A DNA stretch of 64,000 bases, from assembly GCF_023276435.1 (NCBI RefSeq), contig NZ_JALLPO010000041.1:27817-91816 (forward strand), in the 5' to 3' direction. The notes beneath the pieces are model-generated. The model did not search any database. It was not told the origin of the DNA and saw only the letters and a program-made list of their open reading frames with translations. The DNA is from Sphaerisporangium perillae (GTDB taxonomy: Bacteria; Actinomycetota; Actinomycetes; Streptosporangiales; Streptosporangiaceae). The translations under genes and the position numbers were made by a program. Shown here in pieces: positions 8,999-17,948 of the stretch; positions within the stretch are counted from its first letter, which is position 1; every line of letters starts with the position of its first letter.

Positions 8999-9577
8999 CT
9001 AAAGCAGAGCGGGCGGCGATTCGCAGCGAGGCAGGCCCATCACCGGGCGTACCTCTCTGGACCCGGGCATGCGCACCGTCTTGTGGCGTGTCGCCTGCAG
9101 GTCGACGTACTTCCCCCGGGTGAGTGATAGCAGGTCAAGGGTACGAAGCCGCAGGGCCGTGCGGCGCTCGCCGGTCGGGGAGTACACCAGCTCGTCGGGG
9201 TCGTCCGGGTCCGCCAGACGCTCGTCGATCAGGACGGTGAGCTCCTCGGGGAGCAGCAGGGGTGACACCGATGTGGCGGCGTAGTCGGTGGCGGAGTTGA
9301 CCAGGAACGCGGGCGCCGGGCGGACGCGCCGGGCGCCGAGGAGGGCTCCGACGGCCCCGGGGCGCGGGGGCGAGGCGACCGTCGTGACCACGGCTACGGG
9401 CTCGCGCGACGCGCGGGTGGTGACCTCGAAGACCGTGACGCGAATGCAGGACGCCGGCTCGGCGTGGAGAATGGCAGGGAGGTCGTCGGCGCATGTCAAG
9501 GCGCGCGGAAGCCGTACGATCTCATGGTGGATCTGGTGGGACAGGAGCCAGCGGTGGATCGCGAGGGCATCTTTCAT
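8999..9577 (-). CDS. YbaK/ProX-like aminoacyl-tRNA deacylase family protein
   Basis: 192-residue cytosolic protein whose opening (AIHRWLLSHQIHHEIVRLPR) and following strand-helix pattern resemble the YbaK/Cys-tRNA(Pro) deacylase fold. Family members hydrolyse mischarged tRNAs. The middle of the chain (about 90-130) matches editing-domain order, but I cannot see an unambiguous catalytic lysine, so the activity is uncertain. ATG at 9577 has an AAGGAG ribosome site. It stands divergently from the CCA-adding enzyme across a 144-bp promoter region, which fits a tRNA-quality theme. Confidence 0.7.
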   Translation of the reverse strand: MKDALAIHRWLLSHQIHHEIVRLPRALTCADDLPAILHAEPASCIRVTVFEVTTRASREPVAVVTTVASPPRPGAVGALLGARRVRPAPAFLVNSATDYAATSVSPLLLPEELTVLIDERLADPDDPDELVYSPTGERRTALRLRTLDLLSLTRGKYVDLQATRHKTVRMPGSREVRPVMGLPRCESPPALL

Positions 9578-9721
9578 CTCTCGTGCTCCTTGTCTTGTCC
9601 GGGTGCCCCCGACAGATCTACGACCGACCGTAACCTGGTGATCGCTTGGGGTGTATCCCCGGGCGGGTTACACCAGGGCTAGCTCGGAGATTCTCTTCCG
9701 TAACCGAAGGACCTACCCAGC

Positions 9722-11161
9722 TTGTCCGTCTCAAATCTGAGCGTTAGTCAGCAGAGGGCCGTGATCGACCTATTTCGGCGGATTGCGCCGATAGCCGATG
9801 AGCTCGGCGAGTTGTTCGCCGCGCAACGGCATGAGCTCGCCGTGGTCGGCGGCTCGGTCCGCGACGTCTTCCTCGGCCGCATCGGCAACGACCTCGACCT
9901 GACCACCGACGCGCGCCCTGAGCGGGTGCTGGAGATAGTCAAGGACTGGGCCGACTCCATCTGGACGATCGGCATCGACTTCGGCACGGTCGGCGTCCGC
10001 AAGGGCAACTGGGTCCTGGAGATCACCACCTACCGCAGCGAGTCCTACGACTCCAAGTCCCGCAAGCCCGAGGTCGTCTACGGGGAGACCCTCGAGGCCG
10101 ACCTCGAGCGGCGCGACTTCGCGGTCAACGCCATGGCGGTACGGCTGCCCGGGCATGAGTTCGTCGACCCCTACGGCGGCCTGTCCGACCTCGCCGCCAA
10201 GCTGCTGCGCACGCCGGGCACGCCCGAGCAGTCCTTCGACGACGACCCGCTGAGGATGCTCCGGGCGGCGCGCTTCGCCTCCCAGCTCGGCTTCGCCGTC
10301 GATCCTCCGGTGGTCGCCGCGATGACGGCGATGGCCGATCGCATCGAGATCGTGTCCGCCGAGCGCATCCGGGACGAGCTGGACAAGCTGATCTGCGGCG
10401 CCCATCCCCGGGAGGGCCTCGGCCTTCTGGTGGACACCGGGCTGGCCGCCCACGTGCTGCCCGAGCTGCCCAAGCTGCGGCTGGAGATCGACGAGCACCA
10501 CCGCCACAAGGACGTCTACGAGCACACCCTCATCGTGCTCGAGCAGGCCATGGCGCTGGAGACCGCCGGGTGCGACCGGGTGCTCCGCTGGGCGGCCCTG
10601 CTGCACGACATCGGCAAGCCCAAGACGCGCCGGTACGAGGAGGCGGGGCGGGTCTCGTTCCACCACCACGAGGTCGTGGGCGCCCAGCTGACCAAGAAGC
10701 GCCTCAGCGAGCTGCGGTTCCCGAAGGACGTCGTCGCCGACGTCTCCCGGCTGGTGGAGCTGCACCTCCGCTTCCACGGCTACGGCACCGGAGAGTGGAC
10801 CGACTCGGCGGTGCGCCGCTACGTCCGCGACGCCGGCCACCTGGTCGAGCGGCTGCACAAGCTCACCCGGGCCGACTGCACGACCCGCAACAAGCGCAAG
10901 GCGCAGGCCCTGTCGCGCACCTACGACGATCTGGAGCAGCGCATCGCCCGCCTCGCCGACGAGGAGGAGCTGGCGAAGATGCGGCCCGAGCTCGACGGCA
11001 ACGAGATCCAGCAGGTGCTGGGCGTGGGGCCGGGCCCCGTGGTGGGCAAGGCGTACAAGTTCCTGCTGGACATGCGCCTCGACGAGGGCATCGTCGGCAA
11101 GGACGCCGCGAAGGAGGCCCTACTGGAGTGGGCACGCGAGCAGGGCATCACCTCCACCTGA
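9722..11161 (+). CDS. cca: CCA tRNA nucleotidyltransferase
   Basis: Adds or repairs the 3' CCA of tRNAs. The 479-residue protein has the class II nucleotidyltransferase head (GGSVRD near 42-47, DLDLTTDARP near 57-66), the tRNA-binding neck, and an HD phosphohydrolase domain with HDIGKPKT near residue 297. The start is a rare TTG at 9722: a GAAGGA site lies at the correct distance and the encoded N-terminus matches the usual family length. Position next to murJ/sigM/trx is conserved in actinobacteria, where it is also called pcnA. Confidence 0.95.
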   Translation: MSVSNLSVSQQRAVIDLFRRIAPIADELGELFAAQRHELAVVGGSVRDVFLGRIGNDLDLTTDARPERVLEIVKDWADSIWTIGIDFGTVGVRKGNWVLEITTYRSESYDSKSRKPEVVYGETLEADLERRDFAVNAMAVRLPGHEFVDPYGGLSDLAAKLLRTPGTPEQSFDDDPLRMLRAARFASQLGFAVDPPVVAAMTAMADRIEIVSAERIRDELDKLICGAHPREGLGLLVDTGLAAHVLPELPKLRLEIDEHHRHKDVYEHTLIVLEQAMALETAGCDRVLRWAALLHDIGKPKTRRYEEAGRVSFHHHEVVGAQLTKKRLSELRFPKDVVADVSRLVELHLRFHGYGTGEWTDSAVRRYVRDAGHLVERLHKLTRADCTTRNKRKAQALSRTYDDLEQRIARLADEEELAKMRPELDGNEIQQVLGVGPGPVVGKAYKFLLDMRLDEGIVGKDAAKEALLEWAREQGITST

Positions 11162-11240
11162 GCCCGCCCGCCGGAGGCACGTCCTCCGGCGTGCGGGATT
11201 GGTCCGTTCGCCGCTGCCTTGTCGATGTTCCGGGTGAGGT

Positions 11241-11313
11241 TTGTCCACAGGCTGTCCGGGATACGGGAGGGTTTGTCCACAGGTTGGCTGGTCGTTCGGC
11301 GGAGTTGTCCACA
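11241..11313 (+). promoter_or_regulatory. Three DnaA boxes in direct repeat, 32-bp spacing
   Basis: TTGTCCACA occurs at 11241-11249, 11273-11281 and 11305-11313, always on the same strand, always followed by GG, with start-to-start distances of exactly 32 bp. TTGTCCACA is the preferred actinobacterial DnaA box. Between the boxes the 32-bp units share little, so only the boxes are conserved. The cluster lies between the CCA enzyme and bioA, ending 52 bp before the bioA start. It may titrate DnaA or let DnaA act on bioA transcription. Confidence 0.8.
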
Positions 11314-11364
11314 GGCTCGCCGGTGCTCACGCCGATGGCCATGGCCCAGGGTTAGGGTTGCCGG

Positions 11365-12636
11365 GTGGACGCCGAGACCTTGCGCGATCTCGACCGGAGA
11401 CACCTGTGGCATCCCTATGCCGCCGCCTCTCCGGCCGTCGCCGCCCACCCTGTCACCAGGGCCGAGGGCGTGCGGCTCACGCTCGCCGACGGGCGGGAGC
11501 TCATCGACGGCATGTCCTCCTGGTGGGCGGCCATCCACGGCCACAACCACCCCCGGCTCAACGCCGCCATCCGTGACCAGCTCGACCGCATGGCGCACGT
11601 CATGTTCGGCGGCCTCACCCACGAGCCGGCGGTACGGCTCGGGCAGCGCCTCGCGCGGATGACCGGGCTGCAGAAGGTCTTCCTCGCCGACTCCGGCTCG
11701 GTGGCCGTCGAGGTCGCCATCAAGATGGCGATCCAGTGCACTGGCAGGAGCCGCCTGCTGACCGTCAAGGGCGGCTACCACGGCGACACGTTCGGGGCCA
11801 TGTCCGTGTGCGACCCGGTGAACGGCATGCACCACCTGTTCACCGGCGTCCTGCCCTCCCACGTCTTCGCCGACAGACCGCCCGGCGACTACGGCACCCG
11901 GCCGGGGGCTCCCGCCGCGCAGGCGGCCGACCAGGCGTATCTCGACCATCTGAGCTCCTTGGTCGCGCGGCACGCCGGCGAGCTGGCGGCGATCATCGTC
12001 GAACCGGTGGTGCAGGGCGCCGGGGGCATGCGCTTCTACCATCCGGCCTATCTCAGAAGGCTCCGCGAGCTGGCCGACGAGCATGGTCTGCTCCTCATCG
12101 CCGACGAGATCGCCACGGGCTTCGGGCGCACGGGCGAGCTGTTCGGCTGCGACCACGCGGGCGTCAGGCCCGACATCATGTGCGTCGGCAAGGCGCTGAC
12201 CGGCGGCTCCCTCACCATGGCCGCCACGCTGTGCACGGCCGAGGTGGCCGAGCGCATCGGCGTTCTCATGCACGGGCCGACCTTCATGGCCAATCCACTG
12301 GCGGCCGCCGTGGCCGACGCCTCTCTCGCCCTTCTCGATGAGCGTCCCTGGCGCGAGGAGGTCAAGCGCATCGAGTCCGCCCTCGTCGAAGGGCTGGCCG
12401 CGGCCGCCGGCGCTCCCGGAGTCAAGCAGGTGCGGGTCCTTGGCGCGATCGGCGTCATCGAGACCGACGACCCCGTGGACGTGGCGAGAATCCAGGATGT
12501 CGTGATGGGGCACGGTGTCTGGCTGCGCCCGTTCGGGCACCTCCTCTACACGATGCCGCCTTACTCGACCGGCCCCGACGACCTCGCCGCGATCATCGAG
12601 GCGATGACCGCGGCGGCAGCCACCCTCTCCACCTGA
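11365..12636 (+). CDS. bioA: Adenosylmethionine-8-amino-7-oxononanoate aminotransferase
   Basis: PLP-dependent class III aminotransferase of 423 residues in biotin synthesis: converts KAPA to DAPA using S-adenosylmethionine as amino donor. Diagnostic segments are [15 protein letters not shown] (near 50), [13 protein letters not shown], the PLP-contact [13 protein letters not shown] (near 245), and the Schiff-base lysine in VGKALTGGS (near 276). GTG start at 11365. No bioB, bioD or bioF is nearby, so the gene stands alone, which is unusual since biotin genes normally cluster. Confidence 0.93.
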   Translation: MDAETLRDLDRRHLWHPYAAASPAVAAHPVTRAEGVRLTLADGRELIDGMSSWWAAIHGHNHPRLNAAIRDQLDRMAHVMFGGLTHEPAVRLGQRLARMTGLQKVFLADSGSVAVEVAIKMAIQCTGRSRLLTVKGGYHGDTFGAMSVCDPVNGMHHLFTGVLPSHVFADRPPGDYGTRPGAPAAQAADQAYLDHLSSLVARHAGELAAIIVEPVVQGAGGMRFYHPAYLRRLRELADEHGLLLIADEIATGFGRTGELFGCDHAGVRPDIMCVGKALTGGSLTMAATLCTAEVAERIGVLMHGPTFMANPLAAAVADASLALLDERPWREEVKRIESALVEGLAAAAGAPGVKQVRVLGAIGVIETDDPVDVARIQDVVMGHGVWLRPFGHLLYTMPPYSTGPDDLAAIIEAMTAAAATLST

Positions 12637-12657
12637 TCCTGGCCCCGGTCTCCCGGA

Positions 12658-12840
12658 TCAGCGGGCCGCCTCCTGAAGGGTGCGGGCTGCCTGGTCCCGG
12701 TGTCCTGGGTGGGGGCCGCTTCCTGTAGAGCACGGGCTGCCCGGATCCCGGTCTTCCGGTTCAGCGGGGTGCCCGGGTCCCGGTGTGCTGGTTCAGCGGG
12801 GTGCCCTGGTCTTGGTCTGTCGGGTCAGCGGGATGCTTCC
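12658..12840. repeat. Degenerate tandem repeats between bioA and the MFS gene
   Basis: A TCAGCGGG motif starts at 12658, 12761, 12793 and 12825; the last three are spaced exactly 32 bp and followed by similar G/C-rich text. Between the first two, a 50-bp unit beginning GCCGCCTCCTG (12666) recurs as GCCGCTTCCTG (12716). The last copy overlaps the 3' end of the MFS gene and its TCA is the complement of that gene's stop codon. No coding signal is seen. Confidence 0.7.
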
Positions 12841-14123
12841 TGGGGGGCGTGGGGTGTGGGCACGCCGGCGATGAGGCGGTAGCACACGGCGGCGAGGACG
12901 TATCCGACCGAGGCGATCACCAGCACCACGTAGGACTTGCCATTCTGTGGAAGGAGCAACGCTGCGGCGACGGCGGCGAGGACGAACATGCCGTTGAAGA
13001 GCATGTCGTAGATGGAGAACACCCGGCCGAGGTAGGCGTCCTCGACATCGCGCTGCACGATCGTGTCGGTGCAGATCTTCACGCTCTGCCCGGTCACGCC
13101 CAGGACGAAGCCCGCGGCCAGGAAGCCGACCTGCTGGAACGGCAGGCAGAGCGCCAGCAAGAGCAGGCCTCCCGTCGCGAGCATGATGGGGATCCACGCC
13201 TCGGGACGGAACCGCGCGGTCGCCCACGGAGTGATCAGCGCGGCCATGAAGAAGCCGGCCCCGGACGTGGCGAGCACGCCGGTGATCTCGTTCAGGCCTG
13301 CCTCGGCGTTCGTGGTGAAGTAGAACCGGTAGAGCATCACGGTCATGACGATGGTCATGCCGTACAGGAAGCGGTGGGCGGCCATGCTGGCCAGAGCGGC
13401 CGCGGGAGCCCGCAGGTGCACCACGTGGCGCGCCCCGTCGACCAGCCCGGTGATCACGTGGCGCACGGCCTGGCGGGCCTGTGGACGCTCGGGATCGTAC
13501 GAGGGGCCGAGCAGGTTCCTGTGCATGGTGGACGCGATCAGCGCGCTCAGGCCGAACACCACGCCGGACACCACCAGCAGCATGGCCGTGCCGCTGTGTT
13601 CCGGGCCGAAGACCAGGCGCAGCAGGTAACCGGCCCCGGCGCCGATGAACGTGGCGACCGTGCCCGAGGTCGGCGTGACGGCGTTGGCCAGCAGCAGGCG
13701 CTCCCCTTCGACCACGTGCGGCAGCGAGGCGCTGAGAGCGGACAGGAAGAAGCGGTTGACGCCCAGGACCGCCAGAGCGGCGCCGTAGAAGCACCAGTCG
13801 GGCGCGTTGAGCGCTACCAGCAGGGCGGCGGCCACCAGCAGGAGGCCGCGGACGACGGGTGCGACGACGAGGATCTGGCGGCGCGACCAGCGGTCGATGA
13901 ACACGCCGGCGAAGGGCCCCAGAATGGAGTACGGCAAGAGGAGGACGGCGAACGCCACAGCCGCCTCGGCCGCGCTCGTCTGCTTCTCCGGGGTGAAGAA
14001 GGCGTAGCCCGCCACGGCGAACTGGAACACGCCGTCGGAGAACTGGGAGACGAGACGGGTCGCGAACAGACGTCTGAAGTCCCGGCCTCGAAGGACGGCG
14101 CGAAGGTCGGAGACGTATGACAC
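12825..14123 (-). CDS. Major facilitator superfamily transporter
   Basis: 432-residue protein with about twelve hydrophobic segments and a basic loop near residues 68-75 (IDRWSRRQ, resembling the MFS loop 2-3 motif). It resembles the drug/peptide exporter type of MFS rather than a sugar importer; the substrate cannot be read. GTG start at 14123. It is a single-gene unit convergent with bioA, and its last codons lie in a repetitive tract. Confidence 0.85.
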   Translation of the reverse strand: MSYVSDLRAVLRGRDFRRLFATRLVSQFSDGVFQFAVAGYAFFTPEKQTSAAEAAVAFAVLLLPYSILGPFAGVFIDRWSRRQILVVAPVVRGLLLVAAALLVALNAPDWCFYGAALAVLGVNRFFLSALSASLPHVVEGERLLLANAVTPTSGTVATFIGAGAGYLLRLVFGPEHSGTAMLLVVSGVVFGLSALIASTMHRNLLGPSYDPERPQARQAVRHVITGLVDGARHVVHLRAPAAALASMAAHRFLYGMTIVMTVMLYRFYFTTNAEAGLNEITGVLATSGAGFFMAALITPWATARFRPEAWIPIMLATGGLLLLALCLPFQQVGFLAAGFVLGVTGQSVKICTDTIVQRDVEDAYLGRVFSIYDMLFNGMFVLAAVAAALLLPQNGKSYVVLVIASVGYVLAAVCYRLIAGVPTPHAPQEASR

Positions 14124-14230
14124 GCGGGTCAGCCTACTGGCCGCGTGTCCTAGGCCACATCCGGAACATCCCTGATATCGCCTAAGAGAGCCGGATGGAC
14201 GACGGTGCCGTCCCGGTCCGGCGCTCCGTG

Positions 14231-14400
14231 GGTGGACCAGGAAAACAGACCTCGCCGCCGGTGGTCCAGGGAAACGGACCCCGCCGCCGGTGGTCCGGTG
14301 TAACGGAACCTGCCTTGGGTCGTCCGGGGTAACGGAACCTGCCGTCGGGTCTTCCGGGAAACGGGCGCGGCGGTGGTCTGGGGGAATGGGCGTCGCCGTG
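14231..14400. repeat. Six-unit degenerate 29-bp tandem array
   Basis: Units of the form GGTGGTCCGG-n-AACGGAACCTGCC begin at 14231, 14260, 14289, 14318, 14348 and 14372 (spacings 29, 29, 29, 30, 24). Neighbouring units are 70-85% alike by eye. Located upstream of idi. Confidence 0.8.
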
Positions 14401-14471
14401 TTCGTCTGTGTGGCGAGCGAAGGGGAGTCGGGTGGACACGCCGGGTGATGGGCGTGCGGTTCCCGGAGGCT

Positions 14472-14530
14472 TGCCCGAGGTAGATGCTTGGCCTACCGGG
14501 GATGATGTTTGCCTACCTGGGGATGACGCT
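14472..14530. repeat. Three-unit 20-bp tandem array
   Basis: Units resembling GCCTACCGGGGATGATG begin near 14472, 14491 and 14511. The array lies about 75 bp before the idi start and may overlap its promoter. Confidence 0.55.
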
Positions 14531-14603
14531 TCTCCGGCCCGGCGGCGCCGCCCGCGCCGTCGCCGCGTCCGTCCAGTGAACATGATCACGTACCCTCGAT
14601 CAG

Positions 14604-15206
14604 GTGACCCAAGACGAACATGTCGTGCTCGTGAACGCGCAGGGTGAGGCGATCGGCACCGCCGCCAAGTCGGTCGTGCACGGCGTGAACACCCCGCTGC
14701 ACCTGGCGTTCTCGTGCTACGTGTTCGACGGTGAGGGAAGGGTCCTGCTGACCAGGCGGGCGTCCCACAAACGCACCTGGCCGGGGGTGTGGACCAACAG
14801 CTGCTGCGGGCACCCGCTGCCGGGGGAGCCCTTGGCCGAGGCGGTCGCGCGCAGGCTCTCCTACGAGCTGGGCCTGGCGGCCGAGAGCATCGAGCTGATG
14901 CTGCCCGGGTTCGCATACCGCGCGGTGATGCAGGACGGCACGATGGAGCACGAGATGTGCCCGGTGTACCGCGCCGTCGTCGCAGGGGATCCGCGTCCGA
15001 ACCCCGAGGAGGTGGGCGCCGCCCGGTGGATGCCGTGGAAGGAGTTCACCGACGACGTTCTGAGCGGGCTGCTGGCGATCTCGCCATGGTGCGGGGAGCA
15101 GGTGCCCCTTCTGGCCGCGCTCGGCGGCGATCCCGCCGCCTGGCCCCCCGCCGACCCCGCGGGCCTGCCGCCGGCCGCGCGCGTCTCACACCGATCGGCG
15201 CGCTGA
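14604..15206 (+). CDS. idi: Isopentenyl-diphosphate delta-isomerase, type I
   Basis: 200-residue Nudix-fold enzyme that interconverts isopentenyl and dimethylallyl diphosphate for isoprenoid synthesis. Signatures: TRRASHKRTWPGVWTNSCCGHP (substrate loop and catalytic Cys near residue 67), a Nudix-like helix with EAVARRLSYELG, and the metal/catalytic Glu in MEHEMCPVYRA (near 115). GTG start at 14604. The last 25 residues (Pro/Ala-rich, ending in Arg) extend slightly past the usual end. No isoprenoid operon surrounds it. Confidence 0.94.
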   Translation: MTQDEHVVLVNAQGEAIGTAAKSVVHGVNTPLHLAFSCYVFDGEGRVLLTRRASHKRTWPGVWTNSCCGHPLPGEPLAEAVARRLSYELGLAAESIELMLPGFAYRAVMQDGTMEHEMCPVYRAVVAGDPRPNPEEVGAARWMPWKEFTDDVLSGLLAISPWCGEQVPLLAALGGDPAAWPPADPAGLPPAARVSHRSAR

Positions 15207-15207
15207 C

Positions 15208-15370
15208 CTCTTCTCCGCACCGGCCCGGGCCTCTTCTCTACACCGGATCTCCTGTCGGTACCGGCCGGGCCCGGATCTCTTCTCTTGACCGGCCCCGGCC
15301 TGTTCTCAGCGCCGGCCCGGATCTCTTCTCTTCACCGGCGCGCTGATCTGTTCTTTCCACCGGCCCGAGC
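15208..15370. repeat. Seven-unit degenerate 23-bp tandem array
   Basis: CT(C/G)TTCTC...ACCGGCCCGG units begin at 15208, 15231, 15249, 15277, 15300, 15323 and 15348, mostly 23 bp apart. The array starts two bases past the idi stop codon and ends before the shared terminator. Confidence 0.75.
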
Positions 15371-15400
15371 CTGCCCGTGAGCCGGGTGCTTCTCGCCTGA

Positions 15401-15450
15401 ACGTGAAAGCGTCCGGGGGTTTCACGTGGAACCCCCGGACGCTTTCACGT
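15401..15450. terminator. Strong bidirectional terminator
   Basis: A 20-bp perfect stem (15401-15420 with 15431-15450) with a 10-base loop separates convergent idi and ino1. Confidence 0.88.
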
Positions 15451-15523
15451 CGCGGTCACAAGGTCGCCCGGGTTGCGGTCCCGGCGCGACCCGGCGTCGG
15501 CGTCACCCGGCGCCGGTGTGCCC

Positions 15524-16603
15524 TCAGCGCTCTACTTCGCCCCGGATGAACTTCTCGACGGCCTCGCGGGCGTCGTCGTCGGAGTACTGCTCCGGCGGCG
15601 ACTTCATGAAGTAGGAGGACGCGGACAGGATCGGGCCGCCGATCCCGCGGTCCATGGCGATCTTGGCAGCGCGGACCGCGTCGATGATGACGCCCGCGGA
15701 GTTCGGGGAGTCCCACACCTCGAGCTTGTACTCGAGGTTCAGCGGGGTGTCGCCGAAGGACTTGCCCTCCAGGCGCACGTAGGCCCACTTGCGGTCGTCG
15801 AGCCACGGCACGTGGTCCGACGGGCCGATGTGGACGTCCGCCTTGGCCATCTCGTGCGGGATCTGCGACGTGACCGACTGCGTCTTGGAGATCTTCTTCG
15901 ACTGGAGGCGCTTGCGCTCCAGCATGTTCATGAAGTCCATGTTGCCGCCGAAGTTGAGCTGGTACGTACGCAGCAGCTCGACGCCGCGGTCTTCGAAGAG
16001 CTTCGCCATGACGCGGTGGGTGATGGTCGCACCCACTTGGGACTTGATGTCGTCGCCGACGATCGGGATGCCGGCGTCGGTGAACTTCTGCGCCCAGACC
16101 GGGTCGGAGGCGATGAAGACGGGCAGCGCGTTGACGAAGGCCACGCCCGCGTCGATGGCGCACTGGGCGTAGTAGCGGTCCGCGTCCTCCGAGCCCACGG
16201 GGAGGTAGGACACGAGCACGTCGGCCTTGGCGGCCTTCAGTGCCGCCGCCACGTCGACCGCGGCCTCGTCCGACTCCTCGATCATCTCGAGGTAGTACTC
16301 CCCGAGGCCGTCATAGGTGGGGCCACGCTGCACCGTGACGCCCGTCGGCGGCACGTCACAAATCTTGATCGTGTTGTTCTCCGAGGCGACGATGGCCTCG
16401 GAGAGGTCACGGCCGACCTTCTTGGCATCGACGTCGAAGGCCGCCACGAACTCCACGTCGCCGACGTGATAGTCGCCGAACTGGACGTGCATCAGGCCCG
16501 GCACCCGGCTGGCGGGGTCGGCGTCCCTGTAGAAATGCACGCCCTGAACCAGCGCTGCGGCACAGTTGCCGACACCGACGATGGCTACGCGCACGGAACC
16601 CAT
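15524..16603 (-). CDS. ino1: myo-Inositol-1-phosphate synthase
   Basis: NAD-dependent enzyme making inositol-1-phosphate from glucose-6-phosphate, supplying phosphatidylinositol and mycothiol. 359 residues, the normal actinobacterial length. The Rossmann start [16 protein letters not shown] is near residue 5, and conserved active-site blocks follow, including SYLPVGSE and the Lys-rich [11 protein letters not shown]. The ATG at 16603 has an AAAGGAG site; the longer frame to 16633 does not. It lies 13 bp downstream of a padR-type gene, so both are likely one operon. Confidence 0.95.
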   Translation of the reverse strand: MGSVRVAIVGVGNCAAALVQGVHFYRDADPASRVPGLMHVQFGDYHVGDVEFVAAFDVDAKKVGRDLSEAIVASENNTIKICDVPPTGVTVQRGPTYDGLGEYYLEMIEESDEAAVDVAAALKAAKADVLVSYLPVGSEDADRYYAQCAIDAGVAFVNALPVFIASDPVWAQKFTDAGIPIVGDDIKSQVGATITHRVMAKLFEDRGVELLRTYQLNFGGNMDFMNMLERKRLQSKKISKTQSVTSQIPHEMAKADVHIGPSDHVPWLDDRKWAYVRLEGKSFGDTPLNLEYKLEVWDSPNSAGVIIDAVRAAKIAMDRGIGGPILSASSYFMKSPPEQYSDDDAREAVEKFIRGEVER

Positions 16604-16616
16604 CGCACTCGCTCCT

Positions 16617-17273
16617 TTACTCGTTCGTCTCATCAGGAACGGGCTCGGCGTCCTGCGCCTGCGCCCTGTCCGCTCTTGCCCGGACGGCTTGCGCTCGTTC
16701 GGTATCGATCAGCTCGTTCAGCCAGCGCACTTCCCGCTCGACCGATTCCAAGCCGTGGCGCTGTAATTCCAATGTGTAACTGTCCAGCCGCTCTCGCGTT
16801 CGCGCGAGGGCGGTGCGAACCCCGTCGAGCCGCTCTTCCAACCGGCTTCTGCGGCCTTCGAGAATGCGCAGCCGCACTTCCGCCTCTGTGTGGCGGAAGA
16901 AGGCGAAGTGGACGCCGAAACTCTCGTCCTCCCAGGAGGAGGGACCCGCCTGGGTCAGCAGCTCCTGGAGCCGTTCCTTGCCCTCGGCCGTCAGCTTGTA
17001 GACGATCTTCGATCGGCGGCCGGTGAGTGGTGGAGCGCTGTCCAGGGACCCCTGATTTCCGGTCCGCGCGGTGCCCTCGTCCGGCGGCTCCTCCACGATG
17101 AGCCCGTTGGCGAGCAGTTGCCGCAGGCATGGATAGAGCGAGCCGTAGGAGAACGCACGGAACATCCCGAGCAGGGCGTTGAGCCGTTTGCGCAGCTCAT
17201 AGCCGTGCAGAGGTGTCTCGTGAAGGGAGCCGAGCACGGCCAGTTCAAGGACTCCGCCCTTGCCGACCGCCAC
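16617..17273 (-). CDS. PadR family transcriptional regulator
   Basis: PadR-type winged helix at about residues 5-90 (start [24 protein letters not shown], then [12 protein letters not shown] and [11 protein letters not shown]), followed by a C-terminal coiled dimerisation region rich in Arg/Glu (about 120-195). 218 residues from the GTG at 17273, which I prefer because GAGGGGG lies 8 bases upstream; a GTG at 17294 would add seven residues. The winged helix holds an insertion (Gly/Thr-rich, around 68-80). A perfect palindrome lies 37 bp upstream, so autoregulation is likely, with ino1 as co-regulated gene. Confidence 0.88.
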   Translation of the reverse strand: MAVGKGGVLELAVLGSLHETPLHGYELRKRLNALLGMFRAFSYGSLYPCLRQLLANGLIVEEPPDEGTARTGNQGSLDSAPPLTGRRSKIVYKLTAEGKERLQELLTQAGPSSWEDESFGVHFAFFRHTEAEVRLRILEGRRSRLEERLDGVRTALARTRERLDSYTLELQRHGLESVEREVRWLNELIDTERAQAVRARADRAQAQDAEPVPDETNE

Positions 17274-17309
17274 TGGAACCGCCCCCTCTCGCACCGATGT
17301 GTCCCGCCG

Positions 17310-17328
17310 ATGTATCGAGTCGATACAT
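17310..17328. promoter_or_regulatory. Palindromic operator, probably for the PadR protein
   Basis: ATGTATCG-AGT-CGATACAT is a perfect inverted repeat with 8-bp arms. PadR regulators bind ATGT...ACAT palindromes, and this site lies between the padR-like gene and the divergent DUF5318 gene, so it could control both directions. Confidence 0.8.
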
Positions 17329-17419
17329 CCTGAGGATACGTCGCGTCGGCATACTGCGCAATCGAGAAATCCGTCAAGCGGTTGGGCGGAATAGACGAAA
17401 AAGTCGTAGTCTGACGCTC

Positions 17420-17851
17420 ATGTGGTCACAGCGAGGGGTCGTGGACTACGGCCTCGCGAAGCGAGCGGCTCTCCAGTCGCTCCGCTCCGGTCGCACGGCC
17501 AGGCGCGATGTATGCGATGCCCATCCCTACCTTTTGCGTGCCGCCCGCTACCACGGTGAGCCGACGGAACGCGTCTGCCCCATATGCGAGCACCGGAACG
17601 TGACCCATGTCACATACGTGTACGGCGATGCGCTAGGTCGCAGCGCAGGGCGCGTAAAAGCCACGTCAGACCTTGTTCAGATGGCCCACGAATACGAGGA
17701 ATTCCGGGTCTACGTTGTCGAGGTCTGCCAAGGTTGTTCATGGAATCACCTGACGGTTTCCTTCGTCCTGGGCAACGGCGGGCCACCGGGCAACTCCGGC
17801 ACCAACGGACAGACCGACTCCGACACAGGCAGGCAGATCGCGGAGACGTAG
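17420..17851 (+). CDS. DUF5318 family protein with zinc-ribbon cysteines
   Basis: 143-residue cytosolic protein. A CPIC pair (near residues 53-56) and a CQGC pair (near 102-105) suggest a structural zinc ribbon. This layout and the fixed place next to a padR/ino1 pair and the class A PBP match DUF5318, conserved in actinobacteria and of unknown function. The C-terminal 25 residues are Gly/Thr/Asn-rich. ATG at 17420. The PadR operator lies about 90 bp upstream. Confidence 0.85.
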   Translation: MWSQRGVVDYGLAKRAALQSLRSGRTARRDVCDAHPYLLRAARYHGEPTERVCPICEHRNVTHVTYVYGDALGRSAGRVKATSDLVQMAHEYEEFRVYVVEVCQGCSWNHLTVSFVLGNGGPPGNSGTNGQTDSDTGRQIAET

Positions 17852-17948
17852 TCGGGCGCAGTCAAGTCCCTCCGGGAGGCACGCTCTCGCCTGCCGCAGA
17901 CAGACGTCGAAGACCCCTCCAGATCGCCAGATGACCCAACGAGGACGC

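Larger units (their letters stand above)
14124..14603. other. 480-bp intergenic region with two tandem arrays
   Basis: No convincing gene. The space between the divergent MFS gene and idi holds a six-unit 29-bp array (14231-14400) and a three-unit 20-bp array (14472-14530). The small open frames here are compositional. Confidence 0.6.
15207..15523. other. 317-bp convergent intergenic region
   Basis: Holds a seven-unit 23-bp repeat array (15208-15370) and a 20-bp perfect-stem terminator (15401-15450). No gene is seen. Confidence 0.6.

Noticed and set aside
11241..11313. Possible replication origin
   Set aside because: Only three boxes, no AT-rich unwinding stretch, and no dnaA-dnaN neighbours. 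Better read as a DnaA titration or regulatory site.
12793..13794. 333-codon minus-strand frame within the MFS gene
   Set aside because: Wrong frame relative to the transporter; Arg/Pro/His-rich shadow without membrane segments.
14408..14647. 79-codon plus-strand frame before idi
   Set aside because: Runs through the 20-bp tandem array and overlaps idi out of frame; no ribosome site seen.
14231..15370. CRISPR array
   Set aside because: Units of 23-29 bp abut without unique spacers, are degenerate, and no cas genes are near.
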